DNA of 64,000 bases from Tetragonia tetragonoides (GCA_038025085.1 CM076154.1:36002501-36066500), one strand, 5' to 3'. Shown: positions 31,976-45,401, counted from the stretch's first letter. Translations and numbers: made by a program. The notes: generated by a model from the sequence alone, not told the origin.

Positions 31976-32887
31976 ATAATCAGGTTCATTGTTGAGCTTA
32001 GCTATCTATGCTCGAGGTTATGTAAAGGAAATGGTGGGATGAAATGAAATCAGTGAAATATGAAAGACTTTTCTGGGTCATGGTGTCATGGATTTAGATC
32101 CCGCAACGAGCCTTCGAAGTTGGGTATGTCATATGTGTGTTTACAGTGTGTAGTGTGGTGTGTGTATAGTGTGTAGTGTGTATTAGGAGTACACAACAAA
32201 TGTTGTGTCTATTTTAATTAGGGGTGCAAACGAGCCGAGCCGAGTATTGCAGTGCTCGTGCTCGGCTCATTTTATTATCGATCGTGCTTCCAACGAACTT
32301 TGACCGAGTTTTAACAGAGTTGTTCATGAGCAGTTGCGAGTACACTAACTTTGAAGGCAATATAAACCCATCAAAATACTAAACGAGTCGAGTAGGAAAG
32401 TATATTTACAAGGCGCTCACGAGTGTATCACCCCTAATTTTAATATTTCTCTTGCTTCCCCTTTTTCATGATTTTCAATTTAACCCCTATTTTCATGGTT
32501 GTTTGGAATACTTGTGGCGTCCATATCTCATTTGTGGGAACAGCTTTGCGTATACTACACACGGTGCATAAGAATGTTGGTCCTTTAAAGTTTCACAATT
32601 TTAGATGATTTTCTTTATGGTGCCCTTGTGGTACTAAACAAATCTATAAATATCATTTTTACTGAAAACTTTTATGCTCGCAGCAAAAAATCGAAAATTT
32701 TCATGTGGTGCCTATAAGTTTCTATTATGGTGCAAACAATACCCTACAGGCTACAACCATGTAAAATGTTCTAGCATGCAATTTCAGCTGATGGAATGAC
32801 AACTGCTTCATTGGGTATTGTCACAAGTTACAAGCAGCTACTCCTAGTCTTGCCAAAATCATGATAATGAGACATTTCAGCTGATAT
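31976..32887. other. Spacer between PPR and F-box genes
   Basis: The PPR promoter on the minus strand, then AT-rich DNA. A GTGTGTAGTGTG-rich stretch lies at about 32135-32190. The segment 32220-32420 (GAGCCGAGCCGAGTATTGC, ACGAGTCGAGTA) resembles the low-complexity 'GAGCCGAGC' repeats common in plant genomes. No gene was seen. Confidence 0.45.
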
Positions 32888-32890
32888 TGA

Positions 32891-33072
32891 GGCCCTGTTC
32901 TTTTCGTCGATTCCATGCTGCATTCCGTTCTGTTCCGTTCCGTTCCGTTCCGCGCCGCATTCTGTACTTCATTTTGTCTCACTTATTTTTGAATTATCCG
33001 CACCGCGCCGTTCCGTTCCGTTCCGTTCCGTTCCTCACAGTCCCGCACCATTCCGTTGAAGAGAACAGGGCC
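32891..33072. mobile_element. GTTCC-type MITE, copy 3
   Basis: The cleanest member. The ends GGCCCTGTTCTTTTCGTCG and GTTGAAGAGAACAGGGCC are inverted repeats, with TGA on both sides (32888-32890, 33073-33075). The interior is TTCCGTTCCGTTCC around a GCGCCGC core, complementary about its centre. It lies 13 bp beyond the F-box stop codon. Confidence 0.88.
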
Positions 33073-33085
33073 TGAGTCCTTATTT

Positions 33086-35167
33086 TCAACTAATAATATG
33101 TACGATGATCGTCTCCCCTTCCCTGACATTCTCGAAAAAAGCTTTTATATTCTGATCATCCTTGGCTCTAGCTTTACCTCTCTGCTTGTAATTCTTGGCG
33201 TTTGCATCTGCTGCTTTGCAATTCTCAATGCTCACTTCTTGTAAGTAATGTTGCCAACACGGCACTGGAAGAGATATGCACCGCCAGCACTTCTTTGCAC
33301 CATTCTCGCCTTGCTTGAAGTACTTGAACTGAAATAATAATAACTCCATGCAAACAGCATCAGTAACCACTGTTACTATCGCGAAATAACATGGAAGATC
33401 AAAAATTGAAGGCGAGGAAATCATCAATACTCTTAGTACATAACCCATCATATGCACAGCTAATTAAGGGATTTGCCACATATCAGTTTTCTAGTTTTGT
33501 ATACATAATATTGGTATGATAGCATCACATTTCTACATGACATATATAGTATTCCTAGTTTTTAAAACATTTAGTTGGAACTTGGAAGTCATACATACCT
33601 TGAGAATTTTTTGCTCAACCGTCTTGGAAAAATGTTTCTGCAGAGATACTGATATCGTCTGTGGATTTGGACAAAGCCAAAGCAGAGAATCAACCATTTC
33701 ATGGATACAATAATTTTTCCAATAACAGAATTGATAACCAACTTTCAGCACCAGATGCTGGACATCATACAGGAGATTGTTGGAGGCATATCGCAGATCC
33801 GGTGGAATTATCATCAAGGGGTCCTTTTTGTCAAATATCAAAGAAAAAGATCAGCTCGATAAGATAGGATTGAGAGACATTTAGTACTAAGTATTGTTTT
33901 CAAAATCTAAACAAGTCGAGTCGAGCAATGTAATACTGGGACAGCCGGACAGGATTACCTGTGATGCTTGCCAAGCATGTAATTCCAGATGTTTGCAAGG
34001 ATTGACATTGAGCTTTTTCAGAACATTGACAAGATCAGCCACTCTCCACTTGAAACATCTCCAGTAAGTAGTCAGATCAAACCTGGCCTTTTCTATTGCC
34101 ACATAATTTAACACAAATGATGGGGCAGTTTCAGTGTCAGATTTGAAATACTTAAGATTAGGAGCATCAAACAAAAAGTCGTCCGAGGATTGACACTCAA
34201 GGAGGAGAAAGGACTTCAATTTGTTACTTGAGACGATAAACTTCCCTACGAAACGACAGAAATCCAGCACCAAATACTCCACATTCGAAAGAAGCACAAC
34301 TAGTTCAGGTGACCAAGTACACCTAGCTAGGTATATTCGTAAAAATCTCAAACTAACAGGACCAGTCGTCACCTCAATTCCGATGTCATCATCTATACCC
34401 TTTCCCTCGTAATCCAACGAGCCAAGATTTGGTGCATCGATTACTACCTTGGACTTTTCTAATCTTCTATCATTATGCAGAACAAGTTCATCAAGCTTTG
34501 AGAAGCTAGAAATCTTAAGTGTATCAAACAGAAAGCATTGATAGAAACATAACCTCTCCATTAAAGGACAACTCGAAGCTAAGCATTCTAACATACCTTG
34601 GTCTAAATGAACCTTATCTAAAGAAAGCCGCTTTAGTGATAAGGAACCAACAAACACTGTACAAGGCAGCTTATACAGAACATTCCTTGCAAAACTATGG
34701 TACACATTTAGCTCTTCCACTTGAAAATTATTAACCCCATGGTTGATCCACCCATCCAAACGGTCGGATGTTTCTGGTGTCATTTTAAAGTTAGGCATAT
34801 ATAACAAAAGTCTTTGTACAGACGTTTGCTCGAACTTGGACCGCCTAGTGAGTGTTTCATCCACGAAATCAAGAAACTGCTTCTTGAGCTTCTCTCGGAG
34901 ATTTGCTCTCTTAGTACTGTTGTTGTAGCCAGGAAAAGGAGCAAGTTTTTTCTTCAAAGGTTGTTGGAAGAACGTTTCGCCGAGATCCAAACACGGAAAG
35001 CTCATCCAATAGTCCCTCCATGCCTTAGAAAGGACTATTGTGGCCATGGCTTCATCTGTGGGGAGAAGAGACAGAATTTTGTGTTCAATGTGTTCTGGTA
35101 ATTCTGATATTCGATCCGTTTTCGCATTATTATCCTCTGTCTTTCTTCTAGCTCTGATCTTCTTCAT
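33086..35167 (-). CDS. F-box/LRR protein, FBD-like C-terminus
   Basis: A predicted substrate receptor of an SCF ubiquitin ligase. Three exons join in phase 0: 33959-35167, 33599-33823 and 33086-33328, giving 558 residues. The F-box is at about 18-62 ('DRISELPEHIEHKILSLLPTDEAMATIVLSKAWRDYW'), in the form found in plant F-box/RNI/FBD proteins. Leucine-rich repeats follow ('VFVGSLSLKRLSLDKVHL', 'LECLASSCPLMERLCFYQC', 'NVEYLVLDFC'). The last exon has a degenerate FBD-like segment ('CWQHYLQEVSIENC'). Splice sites read CACAG|GTAATC, AAAAAG|GACCCC, CTCAAG|GTATGT and TTTCAG|TTCAAG. The second acceptor lacks a strong pyrimidine tract, so that junction is the least certain. This family is large and fast-evolving, so no target is proposed. 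Confidence 0.85.
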
Positions 35168-35669
35168 GGTTTAGGAATCCTGAGGGTTTAATTCTTCAGG
35201 ATGGTATTTATAGTATTCTCTCCATACTTGAGTCTTGTCCAAATTTCAAAATTATTGTCAGTTTAAAATTTAAATTTGCAAGAGCTTGAAGGGTTTAGCC
35301 TAAATATGTTAGTAGTATTAAGTTAAAAGACTTTACAGTGACCAAGAAACAATTCACACTCAGTCAAGTAATCATGCATTTTTTGGTGCAGATTATTATG
35401 TTCTTATTTACTCAAAATTTGCACACTTAATGAACCTTAACAATTGTCCTAAGGGCATTCCTTAGCAAAACCGGTTTTACAATGTAGGAAAATTTAGGAA
35501 AGCGTGGCCCATGTGTGCTAGGAAAATTTTACAATAAGAGCGTTACAAATTCTTTTTGTCTAGATTCTAGGTCCATTATGCAGCTGTGTGGACCCAATGA
35601 AACAAGAAAAATGAAACTAAACTTAAAAAATAAAAGGAAAATAAAAAACTCAAATGAAACTATGACTAA
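35168..35669. other. F-box gene upstream region
   Basis: The promoter side of the minus-strand F-box gene. Plain AT-rich sequence with no recognised element before the MITE at 35670. Confidence 0.45.
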
Positions 35670-35867
35670 AGTATGTTCTTTTCGTCATTTCTATGATTCA
35701 TTCCATTCCGTTTCGCGTCATTATGTTCCTCATTCTATACTATATTTTGTCTCACATTTTATTTTATTATCTGCGTCGTTCCTCTCCGTTCTATTTCATT
35801 CTGCGTCGTTCCGTTCCATTCCTCACCATCCCACACAAATCACAATTCCTTTGAAAAGAACAGGGCT
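35670..35867. mobile_element. GTTCC-type MITE, copy 4
   Basis: The ends AGTATGTTCTTTTCGTCATT and TTGAAAAGAACAGGGCT are flanked by TAA (35667-35669, 35868-35870). It shares TATATTTTGTCTCACATTTT and CGTTCC runs with the other copies but is more diverged and AT-richer, so it is probably an older insertion. Confidence 0.75.
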
Positions 35868-36612
35868 TAAAAAACGAAATTATCTGAGTTTATTTTTTTA
35901 ATTGCAGTTTCGTTGTGTTTCGGAACATGATTTTATTGTATCTATGACTAAGCCCAGGCAATTTACATAGAAGAAAAATCTCAATTAGGACAATAATCAC
36001 TAGAGATACTTAAATTATTTTTTGGCTTGGGATTTCTTAAAAAGAAAGCATTTCACTGTCCTTTTGCCTTTTGGAACCTCTATCTTTTTTTTTTATTATT
36101 AATTTTGTTTTTTATTCACTCGGATCCTCTTTATCGTTTTTTTACCTCCATTTTGCATATACTAATTAACCGAACTTTGGATAGTGAAATTGTAAATTAA
36201 CAAAGGAGGGAGATATATATAGATAAGCTGCATGAACAACCATCAAAAAGTTTGTCCATTTCCACTTGGTATTTTGTGATCACTTATAGAAGTTAGAAGT
36301 GGTTGATGCAGTTAGAAAAATGAAGAATGTTAATCTTTTGAAGCATAATGAAGCTAGGCTTGATTTCAGGGGAAAAGCTAGAAAAATTGAAGGATTTGTA
36401 CTACAAAACATAAGGAAAACTCCACAAGGACATAAGTTTGAGTTCTTTACGTAATGGAAGAGTAACAATATTGTTCAAGAAAATTCTCCCTCCTCATAAA
36501 TAAATAGTAAAAGAAAACGCTAACCTTTTGTGATATGTGCTTTAGGGGTGCCATCCTTAATTAATCGCTAATGGTACGCCCGAGTTCCTTGGGTTTTCTT
36601 TTAATTAATTAA
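35868..36612. other. Intergenic up to the Helitron 3' end
   Basis: AT-rich, with several T-runs. No gene or repeat with identifiable ends was seen. The final A at 36612 is the host base next to the Helitron terminus. Confidence 0.45.
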
Positions 36613-36645
36613 CTAGTGTGTGTGCCCGTGCGTTGCACGCCCTTC
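36613..36645 (-). terminator. Helitron 3' terminus with hairpin
   Basis: Minus-strand CTAG at the very end, preceded by an ACACAC stretch and a 5 bp stem with 3-base loop at 36627-36639. In Helitrons this palindrome acts as the replication termination signal. The flanking base on the minus strand is T, matching insertion between A and T. Confidence 0.85.
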
Positions 36646-38055
36646 GTCGGTTTTTTGTTGACCTTTATTTTAATGGTCGTCCAAGGATTTTTAAGTTGTT
36701 GTTTTAGAATAGTTTTTGTGTCCCCTATTTTTTTTATTTATTTTGCTGGTATTGCTATTTTAATGAGCCTTAATGTAGGTCTTCAGTTCCAACACATGCT
36801 TGTTTTTTTAATGAATGTGGTCCTATTTTATCTCACTGGTTTTTTCCCTTTTTGCCTCAGGATTGTTGTGTGGTTTTGTGTATTGGCATATGAATTTGCC
36901 ATTTATGTAAAATGATGGTAGACTTTGTGTTTTCAAAAATATCCTATAGATACAATTTTTACAAAGATTCACATTCTTTTGATATTGTCATAAAGTTGCA
37001 ACTCCAATTAAATGTAACAAACTTCATTTGGTGTTTTGTGCTTTGCTAGGAATGTCCATTTCTGTTTTTGTATCCTCCTTTTGACGCTTAAGAGTATTCT
37101 TGTGTTTCTTCCTTTTTCCCATGTCCTAACTCTTCATTTTTGTTGTTTAGGCTTCTTTTTTGTAGCTGCTTTGTGTTGTTCTTCTAAGTTTTTCACTTCC
37201 AACGGTTCCTTGTTTCCTGTACCAAATTGGGCATGGGTTAGTTTGTACGTCATAAGCATTACATTTTTACATTTTATTTAGTATGATGTTACTGTTAGAA
37301 GATTACCTTTGTCTGAGGACATATTTTCTCTCTTTTTTTTTATGTCTTTTCTTATTGTCTAGGCTCCTTGTTTCCATCTCCACTTGGGTCTTGTTGTTTT
37401 CCTTTGATTTGTTCCTGCAATAATTTTTTGGAGTTTATTTTGTTTCCTTTTCCATATTTGTTTCATCATCTATTGGAACCATTGGTAATTGGTTACTTAC
37501 ACTGTCCTTTTTGTTTCCTTCTACTTCTTCATATTCTGCTTTTGTTGTTGACTTCTCTCCAATATGCATTCTCCTTTAATTTCAAAGTTATGTTTTAATT
37601 TTTATTTTCAAAATATATGTATAAAACTCATGTGTGCATGTAGGCTTACCCATCAGTTGAATCTTTTTCCAGCGATTGCTCTGTTTTGTTGACCTGTTCT
37701 GCTTCTTCATCCTCCGCATGCACCATGTTTGTGTCCCCCTGTGTAAAGTTCTTTTTTGTTTCCTGCGTCATGTAAAACTGATTTTTAAAAAGGGTAGTAC
37801 TGAAACTACAGACAAATGTAGATAGTTCATTTTTTCCTGGATAAGTTTTCTCATTCCGTTTCAGCTTACCAATCTGACCTATGTATTAGCAAACATAGTA
37901 TTTGTACAATAGCATATGTAAAGGTGTAGTTGACGCACATATCATTGCAACAGATGAACTATCAAAAGGTAGGTACATCTGATTTGATTCAATTTATTTG
38001 AATAAATCTATACTGAAGTAGTGAAATACTCTTGTTTTATTTTAGATGTATGTGC
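36646..38055. other. Helitron 3' non-coding region
   Basis: T-rich on the plus strand (A-rich on the element strand). No supported coding sequence; the plus-strand Phe/Leu/Cys-rich frames here (for example 36616-36915) are compositional. A degenerate copy of a repeat also found near 46.5 and 48.2 kb lies at about 37865-37990. Confidence 0.5.
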
Positions 38056-40224
38056 TTAATTGTAATTATTTATTTCCTGCCATGGTGTTCTTACCTTTTC
38101 CATGTTTTGCAAGAGATATTTTGTTTCAAGTTCTTCATTGGGCGAGAACACCTTTTGCGCCGTGAGTTCATTATCATTGCTTTTGTAGTTTATGGTGACC
38201 CTGAATGTATAGCATTTTCCCTTACATTGTTCCAGTAATTCCAATACTTGTTCCTTTCCGTTTCCGTCTTTCTTCCATCCAATCAATGCTTGGTTAATAT
38301 AAAATTTATTTAATTTTTTGCTATTAGCTTTTATACATACCTCATTGAAAAGGTCCACCATCTCAGTTACGGGTCTTCCAACTATTGTCTCTGCTTCTTT
38401 ATCAAAGACCACCAGTTTGATGGAATCATCTCCGTCTTCGATTCTGGTCATCAATCGATACCTGTAGGTTTAAAAGTATGTTTATTTTATTGGTTGTAAA
38501 TTATACATTGTTTGATATCGAACTTGTTTGTTGTGTCCTTACCTCAATTTTGGGTAGTCTGCCTTTGCTTTGCACTTGTCGCACCACATCTCAGGTGACA
38601 GTTTTTTCTTGTGCTGATCATCATTGCAGGCATTGTAGTACCAAGCATACTCTGTATAAACTGTCATTATCCTAGCCTTGCAGGTGTATGTGGTGTTACC
38701 CTGTTTTAGTTGGTGTTTATCTTTAGTGTTCAACTTTGTTTATGCTTACTCTTGTTTATGCAACTACTTATTAAATAACGGATGAGCAAAAAAAAAAAAA
38801 CTATTTATTAAATAACATTACCTCCTGTTTCATTTTTGCTAAGTCTAGTAATTCTGCTATTGTCCTCCTGTTTCTAAAGCGAGCCTCTTATTCTGTGTCC
38901 TGCTTTATGGCTTGAACCTCGACATTGCTTGTACTCTCAGATATCCTGCAAGTCAAATAGGTAGAAGTTACTGACAGTTTCATGATGTTTTTTAGAGTTG
39001 TTTTTTTTTTTTTTTTTTTCTGTCATCCCTTCTCACTGCAGTTGTGAATAGGTAATGTTGTTGTTGTATTTATTTTGTATTTTTGTTTTTTTGATTTTCG
39101 GTTCTGTTACCTATTTTTGTAGTCTTCAACTTCTGGTATTTCCAAATTGATGTACACCTTGGTTCCACTTGTTGAATTTAGCTGAAGTTTTCCTGCAATT
39201 TATCATAAGTTAGTATGGAAAATGTTGAAATTATCATAGGTGAAACTGTTAGTAGGTTTATATTTTGGTTGGATTTGTTGTATTATTTTTACCTTGGAAT
39301 TTGGAGACAGTTGTTGCAGTTACAATGACTATCTTTGGTACATCTCCTTCTCCAGCTACGTCATCCGAGACCATATTTGAGTGGTGCCCCCACAAGGTCA
39401 CCCCAAACTCATTGTTTCTGAGCAATACCAGTTGTTAAATTGTCATTACATAGTTTGTGTTTTTTGTGTGTTCAATTGTGTGTGTCAAGTGGTGTGTATT
39501 GTCTTTTTATTGTTGTATTGAAGTTACCTGTGGTCTTGAAGATATATCCTTCTGAGCTGGTTTTTTGTTCCTTGTGCGAGAATGTTTTCTACTGCACTTA
39601 GTTGCCCTATATAATCTGCATGTTGTAACAATGTATAATGAATTATTGATCTTAATTGCTACTGTTCAGTTTTTTTTTATTGTGATTGTTTCATATATGA
39701 AATTTACCTGTTAGGATATCTTTCCTTCCGTCCCGCTCTTTCAGCTTCTCAGTTGGCAATAGCTCAAACTTGTGGAGTGCAATTCTTGGGACGTTGTCCA
39801 TCTTTGGTACCACTGTTGTGAATGCTGTGAATTTGATAATGAGTTCATTGGTGACTGGTCTGTAGTTTCTGTTGCTGGCTTGGCCAACTTCAAAGTGCTT
39901 AATTGTGTAGATGTGACCCTCTTGTATATCACTCTCGAATGTTTGCATTATTTCTTTTCTAACAGTTGCCTGGATATGGGTTCCCTGTTTATTTTTTTGA
40001 AGTTAGTTGAATATTCATAGGTGGTTGTTTATTTGCTTCCTTTAACTTACTTATCAGCTTACCTGCTCATCTAGGAGTATCATATCCAATCCTAATGGGC
40101 CATTGTTGTTGTTGTTGTTGTTGTAGTAGTAGTAGACATCCCACACCCTTGTAACTCGCACAGTAATCTCCCATGTTTTCTTTGTTGAATCAAGGCCTGC
40201 TATGTAGTTTGTTTTTGATGCCAT
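38056..40224 (-). pseudogene. Helitron RPA1-like gene, broken
   Basis: The large subunit-like replication protein A carried by plant Helitrons, thought to bind single-stranded DNA during transposition. Exon-like pieces on the minus strand: 40063-40224 (MASKTNYIAGLD...), 39708-39984 ('TFESDIQEGHIYTIKHFEVG', OB-fold DBD-A), about 39530-39610 ('DYIGQLSAVENI'), about 39295-39420 ('NNEFGVTLWGHHSN', DBD-B), about 39110-39192, about 38823-38945, about 38541-38705 (DBD-C zinc region, 'WCDKCKAK') and about 38056-38465. The piece at 38823-38945 holds an in-frame TAA near 38886, between 'KQDTE' and 'EARFRNRR', so the gene is interrupted. In DBD-C the usual second Cys of the first zinc pair seems absent ('YNACNDDQHKKK'). 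Exon 1 carries Tyr and Asn homopolymers from GTA and GTT triplet repeats (about 40105-40135). Exons near 39.1-39.6 kb are too short for whole-ORF detection and were read by hand. Confidence 0.82.
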
Positions 40225-40611
40225 GCTTGGATAGCTTGTCACCTGCAATGTAATAGAAAAGAGGCGTTATCAAATTGACAGTTCAGTGAATTGAAGTTGT
40301 TTATGATGTGGAAAGAATAGAATTTTAAACCTGGGAGTCAAACATGTCTTTATTCGTCAGAAATGCATAAGTATGAGCAAGTGTGGTATTCAGGAGCATC
40401 CCTCAAACTTTGACCTGTTTTAATTTCTTTCTTTGATTCTGCTACGTAAGTTTTCTTTGTAAAACATATTGCATATATAGAGAAATATATTGACACTACG
40501 TACATAATTAATATTTGCAAAATGAAGTTGGAGGCAATGAAAATTTAAATAAGAGGGAGAAGGTTCTTATTAAAATGTTTTTTTTTTTTGGATATATGTA
40601 TTTGAATTTTA

Positions 40612-43600
40612 TTACAAACCAGTGAAGACTTCTCTATACACAATGTTTCTTGTTCTTGTCTCATTATCTTCATTTTCTCTTACATTGGGTATCATTATTT
40701 TCAATCCTTTCCTTGTTGTCACTTTGGACACAGCGACATAGAGTTGCCCGTGACTGAATACTGGTTGTGGCAAGTACACCCCTACACGCTCAAATGTTTG
40801 CCCTTGACTTTTATTTATTGTCATTGCATAGCATACCCTCACAGGAAATTGGTGTCGTTTCAACGTGAATGGCCACTTTGTGTCTGATAGGCACATTTCT
40901 ATTCGCAGGATAGATACTCGTTCTCCAACATTTGTACCTGTCACTACTTCTGTCTGGATAACTCGGCTCTCTAGTCTGTTTACTCTTAGTCTGGTTCCAT
41001 TACACATTCCTGCTGCTTGGTTAATATTCCTTAGTAGGATGATGGCACAGCCTGCTTTAAGCTTGATTTCGTGATTGGGTAATTCTGAGAACTGTAATGT
41101 GTTTAGGAATTCTGTTGGATAGAGTTCAGCCATATTGTCATTGGTGTTTGTTAGTGGACAGATACGATCAACACTCTTGTAAACATATTCCTGTTCGGGA
41201 ATCATAGAGAGTATGTAGTCGTTGATTTCGTTGACATGTTCATTTTTTGGGGCTAGTATGGCGCGTTCCTTAAGATATTTTGTGTCATTGTACATTTGGA
41301 GAAGGTTTGGATATATTTCCTCCACAATGGACAAAATTGGCTCTTTAGTGTCCTTAACTTGAAGGTCTTTAAGTATTTTAATCCAGGTAGCTTCGTCTTC
41401 TTCATCTCTTGCGATTGAGGGTAGCTTTCCATCTCCAATATCTAACACCCATTTGCTGAATATTGCTACATCCCTATTATAATTTTCATCATTTGTTGCT
41501 TGTAGCCTCATATTTGTTTTCAAATGGATTACTTTGCAATGTGGCCAGAGAATATTAGATTTGTTTATAGACGCATCGACAATGTCTGCTCGTCCTTTCC
41601 TAGGCACTACCGGGAGGATTTGTCTAAAGTCTCCTCCTAATACCACTGTCTTTCCACCAAAGACCCTTTCATTTGCGTTTGGATTTTCAACTTGCATGAT
41701 ATCACGGAATGTGCGGTCAACTGCCTCAAAAGCATGACGATGTATCATTGGGGCTTCATCCCATATGATGAGACTTGTTTGGCGGATGAGATTGGCAAGG
41801 TTTGACGTTTGGTCTATCTTGCACACTGTGTTATCATGTACTTTAATGGGGATGCAGAATCTTGAGTGAGCTGTTCTTCCACAAAGGAGAAGTAGTGCAG
41901 CTATTCCTGAGGACGCTTCAGCAAGCACTATGTGTCCCTCAGATCTTAGCCGTGAAATTATTGGCTTCCACAAAAATGTTTTTCCAGTTCCACCGCTACC
42001 ATAAAGGAAGAATAGTCCCCCCCTTTTGTGGTATACAGCTTGCAACACCTCGTCGTAAACTTGTTTTTGTTCCTCGTTCAAACAACTTCTAAGCTCACTT
42101 GATTCGTTTGACAAAGCAACTCTATCATAATTTTGTTCCTCTAGTAGGAGTCTGTTTCCGGACTCTCGTAGCAATTCCATGTTTGGCATTGGCATGCCTT
42201 CAAGTTCTTGCAAGGTGTGGTTGCTCCTATTTAGAAGTAGTTCAATTTCGTATAGAGCATAATTCTTCATTTGCTGCTCAGTTAAAGCTAGGTCTGGTAT
42301 TCCAAGTCTGCGGCGTTGCCGGTATAGTATGTCGTCTGCTAAATCTTCCCAATGTTTCTTCCACAGGTCTACTGGTTTAGACACTTCACAGAGCTGCAGT
42401 AGCTTTACAAACAGTTGTCGAAGTTGGTTTCCAGAGGACCACCTTGCGGCTTCCGTTAGCGCCTCATGCCACTCATGATCGCCTTCTAATAAGCCAAGAG
42501 CATAGCAGGCACTTTTGAAGGTTGGGTGCACAATCCCATTTACAGTTCGTATTTCCTCAAAGCTTCTTGCTCCCTTTACAATGTTCAAAAGTAAACGCAA
42601 GAAGTATCTTTTGTCCTGATGTTGGGTGTGCATAATAAATTCTACCTATAGACAGTCCCCGTTGTCTATGTTTCCATCTTTTGTTGTCTCTTTGCCAAAC
42701 CCATTCAGTTGGGAACTCTGCATACGTTAGTCTTCGTGCATGCTCAAATGTTTTATTTGTTTCCATCCATGCTTTGAGTGTTGTTTGAATGTTCCTTGCT
42801 CTCTCTGCGACTTGATTTACTTGTTCATCATCCCTAAATATCACTTCTTCCTCACCTTCTAGGTGAAAACCAAGGCGTTCAACTGGTGGTTCTTTGTATT
42901 GGATTTCAAATTTTAATATACGCCAACACGCCTCTATTGCTGATACGTATCTGCAATTTAGATAGGATGCAATCTCATCATTTCGTGAATCTGTTCCGTT
43001 TGCACCCTCGCCATGGTTGTTGCTTCTCTCCTCAACTCTTGCCATTGCCATATCAGGCCCCTTATTCATATACTTGAACAGATATTTGATGGACCTTGAT
43101 TTGTTACACCATTCCACATTAATGTGAGCTTGGTATTTGACCATGTAAATCAATGTTGTAAGGGACTACAAAAGTATTGTCTACTGTGACCCCCATTTTT
43201 TGAGCGGTGCGGCCATCATCCCTCCTCCGATACATTGGATACCCATCGACACTTACGCTTGTATTTTGCGTAAACTTTTTTGGGTAGTGTTTAGTGCATC
43301 TACTGTCCTGCATACATGGTGATTTTTGGTTCAATTGGCCGCAAGGTCCATGTATCATGTATTGGACTACACTTTCGAAAGCAATTGGGTCACTATCTTT
43401 GTCAGGAAGCTCCGCGGAGATGATTTTGTCTATATCTTCTGGGTTTGGGTACTTGTCTCCTGGGTGGAGGAATAGCAATATGTGGGCATGAGGCAGCCCT
43501 CTTTTTTGGAACTCTATAGTGTAGATTGCTGGAATAAATTGATTTAGAATTAATTGATTGGAGTTTGTCATAAATGTTAAGATTAATATGTACACGGTTA

Positions 43601-44995
43601 AATTTATGTGGAGAACTCACCAGCTTTGACCCTTCCAAAGTGTGCATTGCTTGTTAGGTCACGCATAAGTTCATCAAGCTTTATCTTGAAAACACGTGCA
43701 ACAATGTCTGGTCGGTCCTCCGGTCGTTGTCCTGGATTTCTCATCAGAAATGATGTGATCTCCGGCCACTTTGGGTTGCATGTAAATGTTATAAATAGGT
43801 CTGGTGGTCCTGCCCACCTGCAGATTGCCATTGCATCTTGGTAATTCTGCATCATGAACCTTGGCCCTCCTTGGAATGATGCTGGCAATACTATTCGTTG
43901 TCCTATCGATGCAGCAGATGTATCACCCCGTGAAACAACATCTTCGAGTCCACTGTAAACATGTTTTCTTATCTTAGCTTGGTTATCTCTTGGATATTTA
44001 AGTCTCCCCTCTTCAATGCATCAACCATTATTTGTTGACGTAGTCTTCCCATGAGGATTAGTGTTTTCCCTTCGGAAGGTCGTTCTTGAAAACGGTACGC
44101 CCAATACTCCCTCATTGTCACCTCTTTCTTTTTGGACCTTGTTGAGGTTTCAGCATCTTTATGTGAAATTTCAGTTATGAATCCATCTTCACCGTAAGGG
44201 AATAATAATGGGTACTGCAGCGCCATAAAACTTGGATGGAGCTCTGAGATTTTCCTTAGTCCCCGCCTCCTTTCCTCCACAATGACATCCCTTTCCCCTG
44301 CTCCTGGATTTCCGCTCCCAACAATTAGGGCTGCTATTTCAGTGGCAGTTGGGAGGTTATATTGCCTCCCATCTTTTGCCCTTGTTCCTCTAAGGCGAAT
44401 TCTTACATTGTGCAATTCTGTGTCTTGGAATCTCTCCCTTGCAGTTCTTAAATACCTTTGTTAGCTCGTTGTGCTCATCTAGCATAGTTGAGAGCCCTCT
44501 AACAATCTCTGAGTCTAGGTGAGATCTGCTATCAAGAGATGCCATTCTATTTTGCACTTCATTCTGGGTGTCATAGATGTACAGTTGAGTGAATCTGGGC
44601 TGCTCCCCCTCTGGCGGCAAGAGAGACCCTATGTAGTGGTAGTTTTGTCAGTTTAGTCTAAAAACGTAGGGGCCATTTCCAGAGTTTATTGCGTTGTCCA
44701 CTTTACCCCCCATTGATGTGAATGCAAAAATGGAGTTGTAGGCTCTTATGTTCTCTTTGAAGTTTTTATTCCGAGTTCCTTCTATTGGGTTTAGAAGTTC
44801 CTTTAGGAATTCTGGTGGATCTTTCATCGGAGACAATTGCACCTTCCCACTTTGGCAACAGATGCTGAATTTGAGTTTTCCATGTCTGCTGGTGCTTTTT
44901 ACACATTCTTCCTTCCACATAATGGCCCCACAATCTGGGCATAATTCTGTTGGCCCGCCGAAATTCCAAGCCTCAGTGTACTTTCCTTTGATTGT
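40612..44995 (-). pseudogene. Helitron RepHel (HUH Rep plus Pif1 helicase), broken
   Basis: Rolling-circle replicase-helicase. Minus-strand order: a CPDCGAIMW zinc-like motif (about 44925-44950); the Helitron N-terminal domain; 'FMMQNYQDAMAICRWAGPPDLFITFTCNPKWPEI'; an intron of about 82 bp (GCTG|GTGAGT near 43614, CCAG near 43533); the HUH motif 'GLPHAHILLFL'; the Rep domain; then a Pif1-type helicase ('LYGSGGTGKTFLWK' Walker A, 'IIWDEAPM', 'SKVTTRKGLKI'). The helicase half, 40612-42633, is one open frame. Upstream there are five lesions: a TGA in place of an expected Gly codon at 44648-44650, and apparent 1 bp frameshifts near 44455, 44000, 43145 and 42615. It therefore cannot make a full product. 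An N-terminal exon may lie at 45402-45596. Confidence 0.9.
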
Positions 44996-45401
44996 TTAGA
45001 AGGGGATTGTTAGGAAACCTTAAAAGAGATAGAATAATTGAGTTTAAGTTAAGTGTGGTTCTCACTTGGTTGGACATTTTGTTGTTCCTGGCACATGCGA
45101 GCTCCATTATGGGGTGTTCCTAAGTATTCTTCTCTTGATTCTGCTTAGTGAATATGTGCATTTATTAGCAAGATGGGTTGGTGGAAAAATTTGTTTCTAT
45201 TTAACTTACTTTATTATGTTAGAGGTTACCATCATTGTTTGTGGACGTGACTTGGTTCTCTGTCATTGCTCGTGTTCTTACACGTCTTGATTGCGTCCCC
45301 ATCTCCATTTCCTGATTTCGTTGACACCTTCTTGAATTGCCTACATCATTAGAATTGGTAGTATGTGTTTTAGTACTTTTGTGCATGAATAGGGTAATTT
45401 T

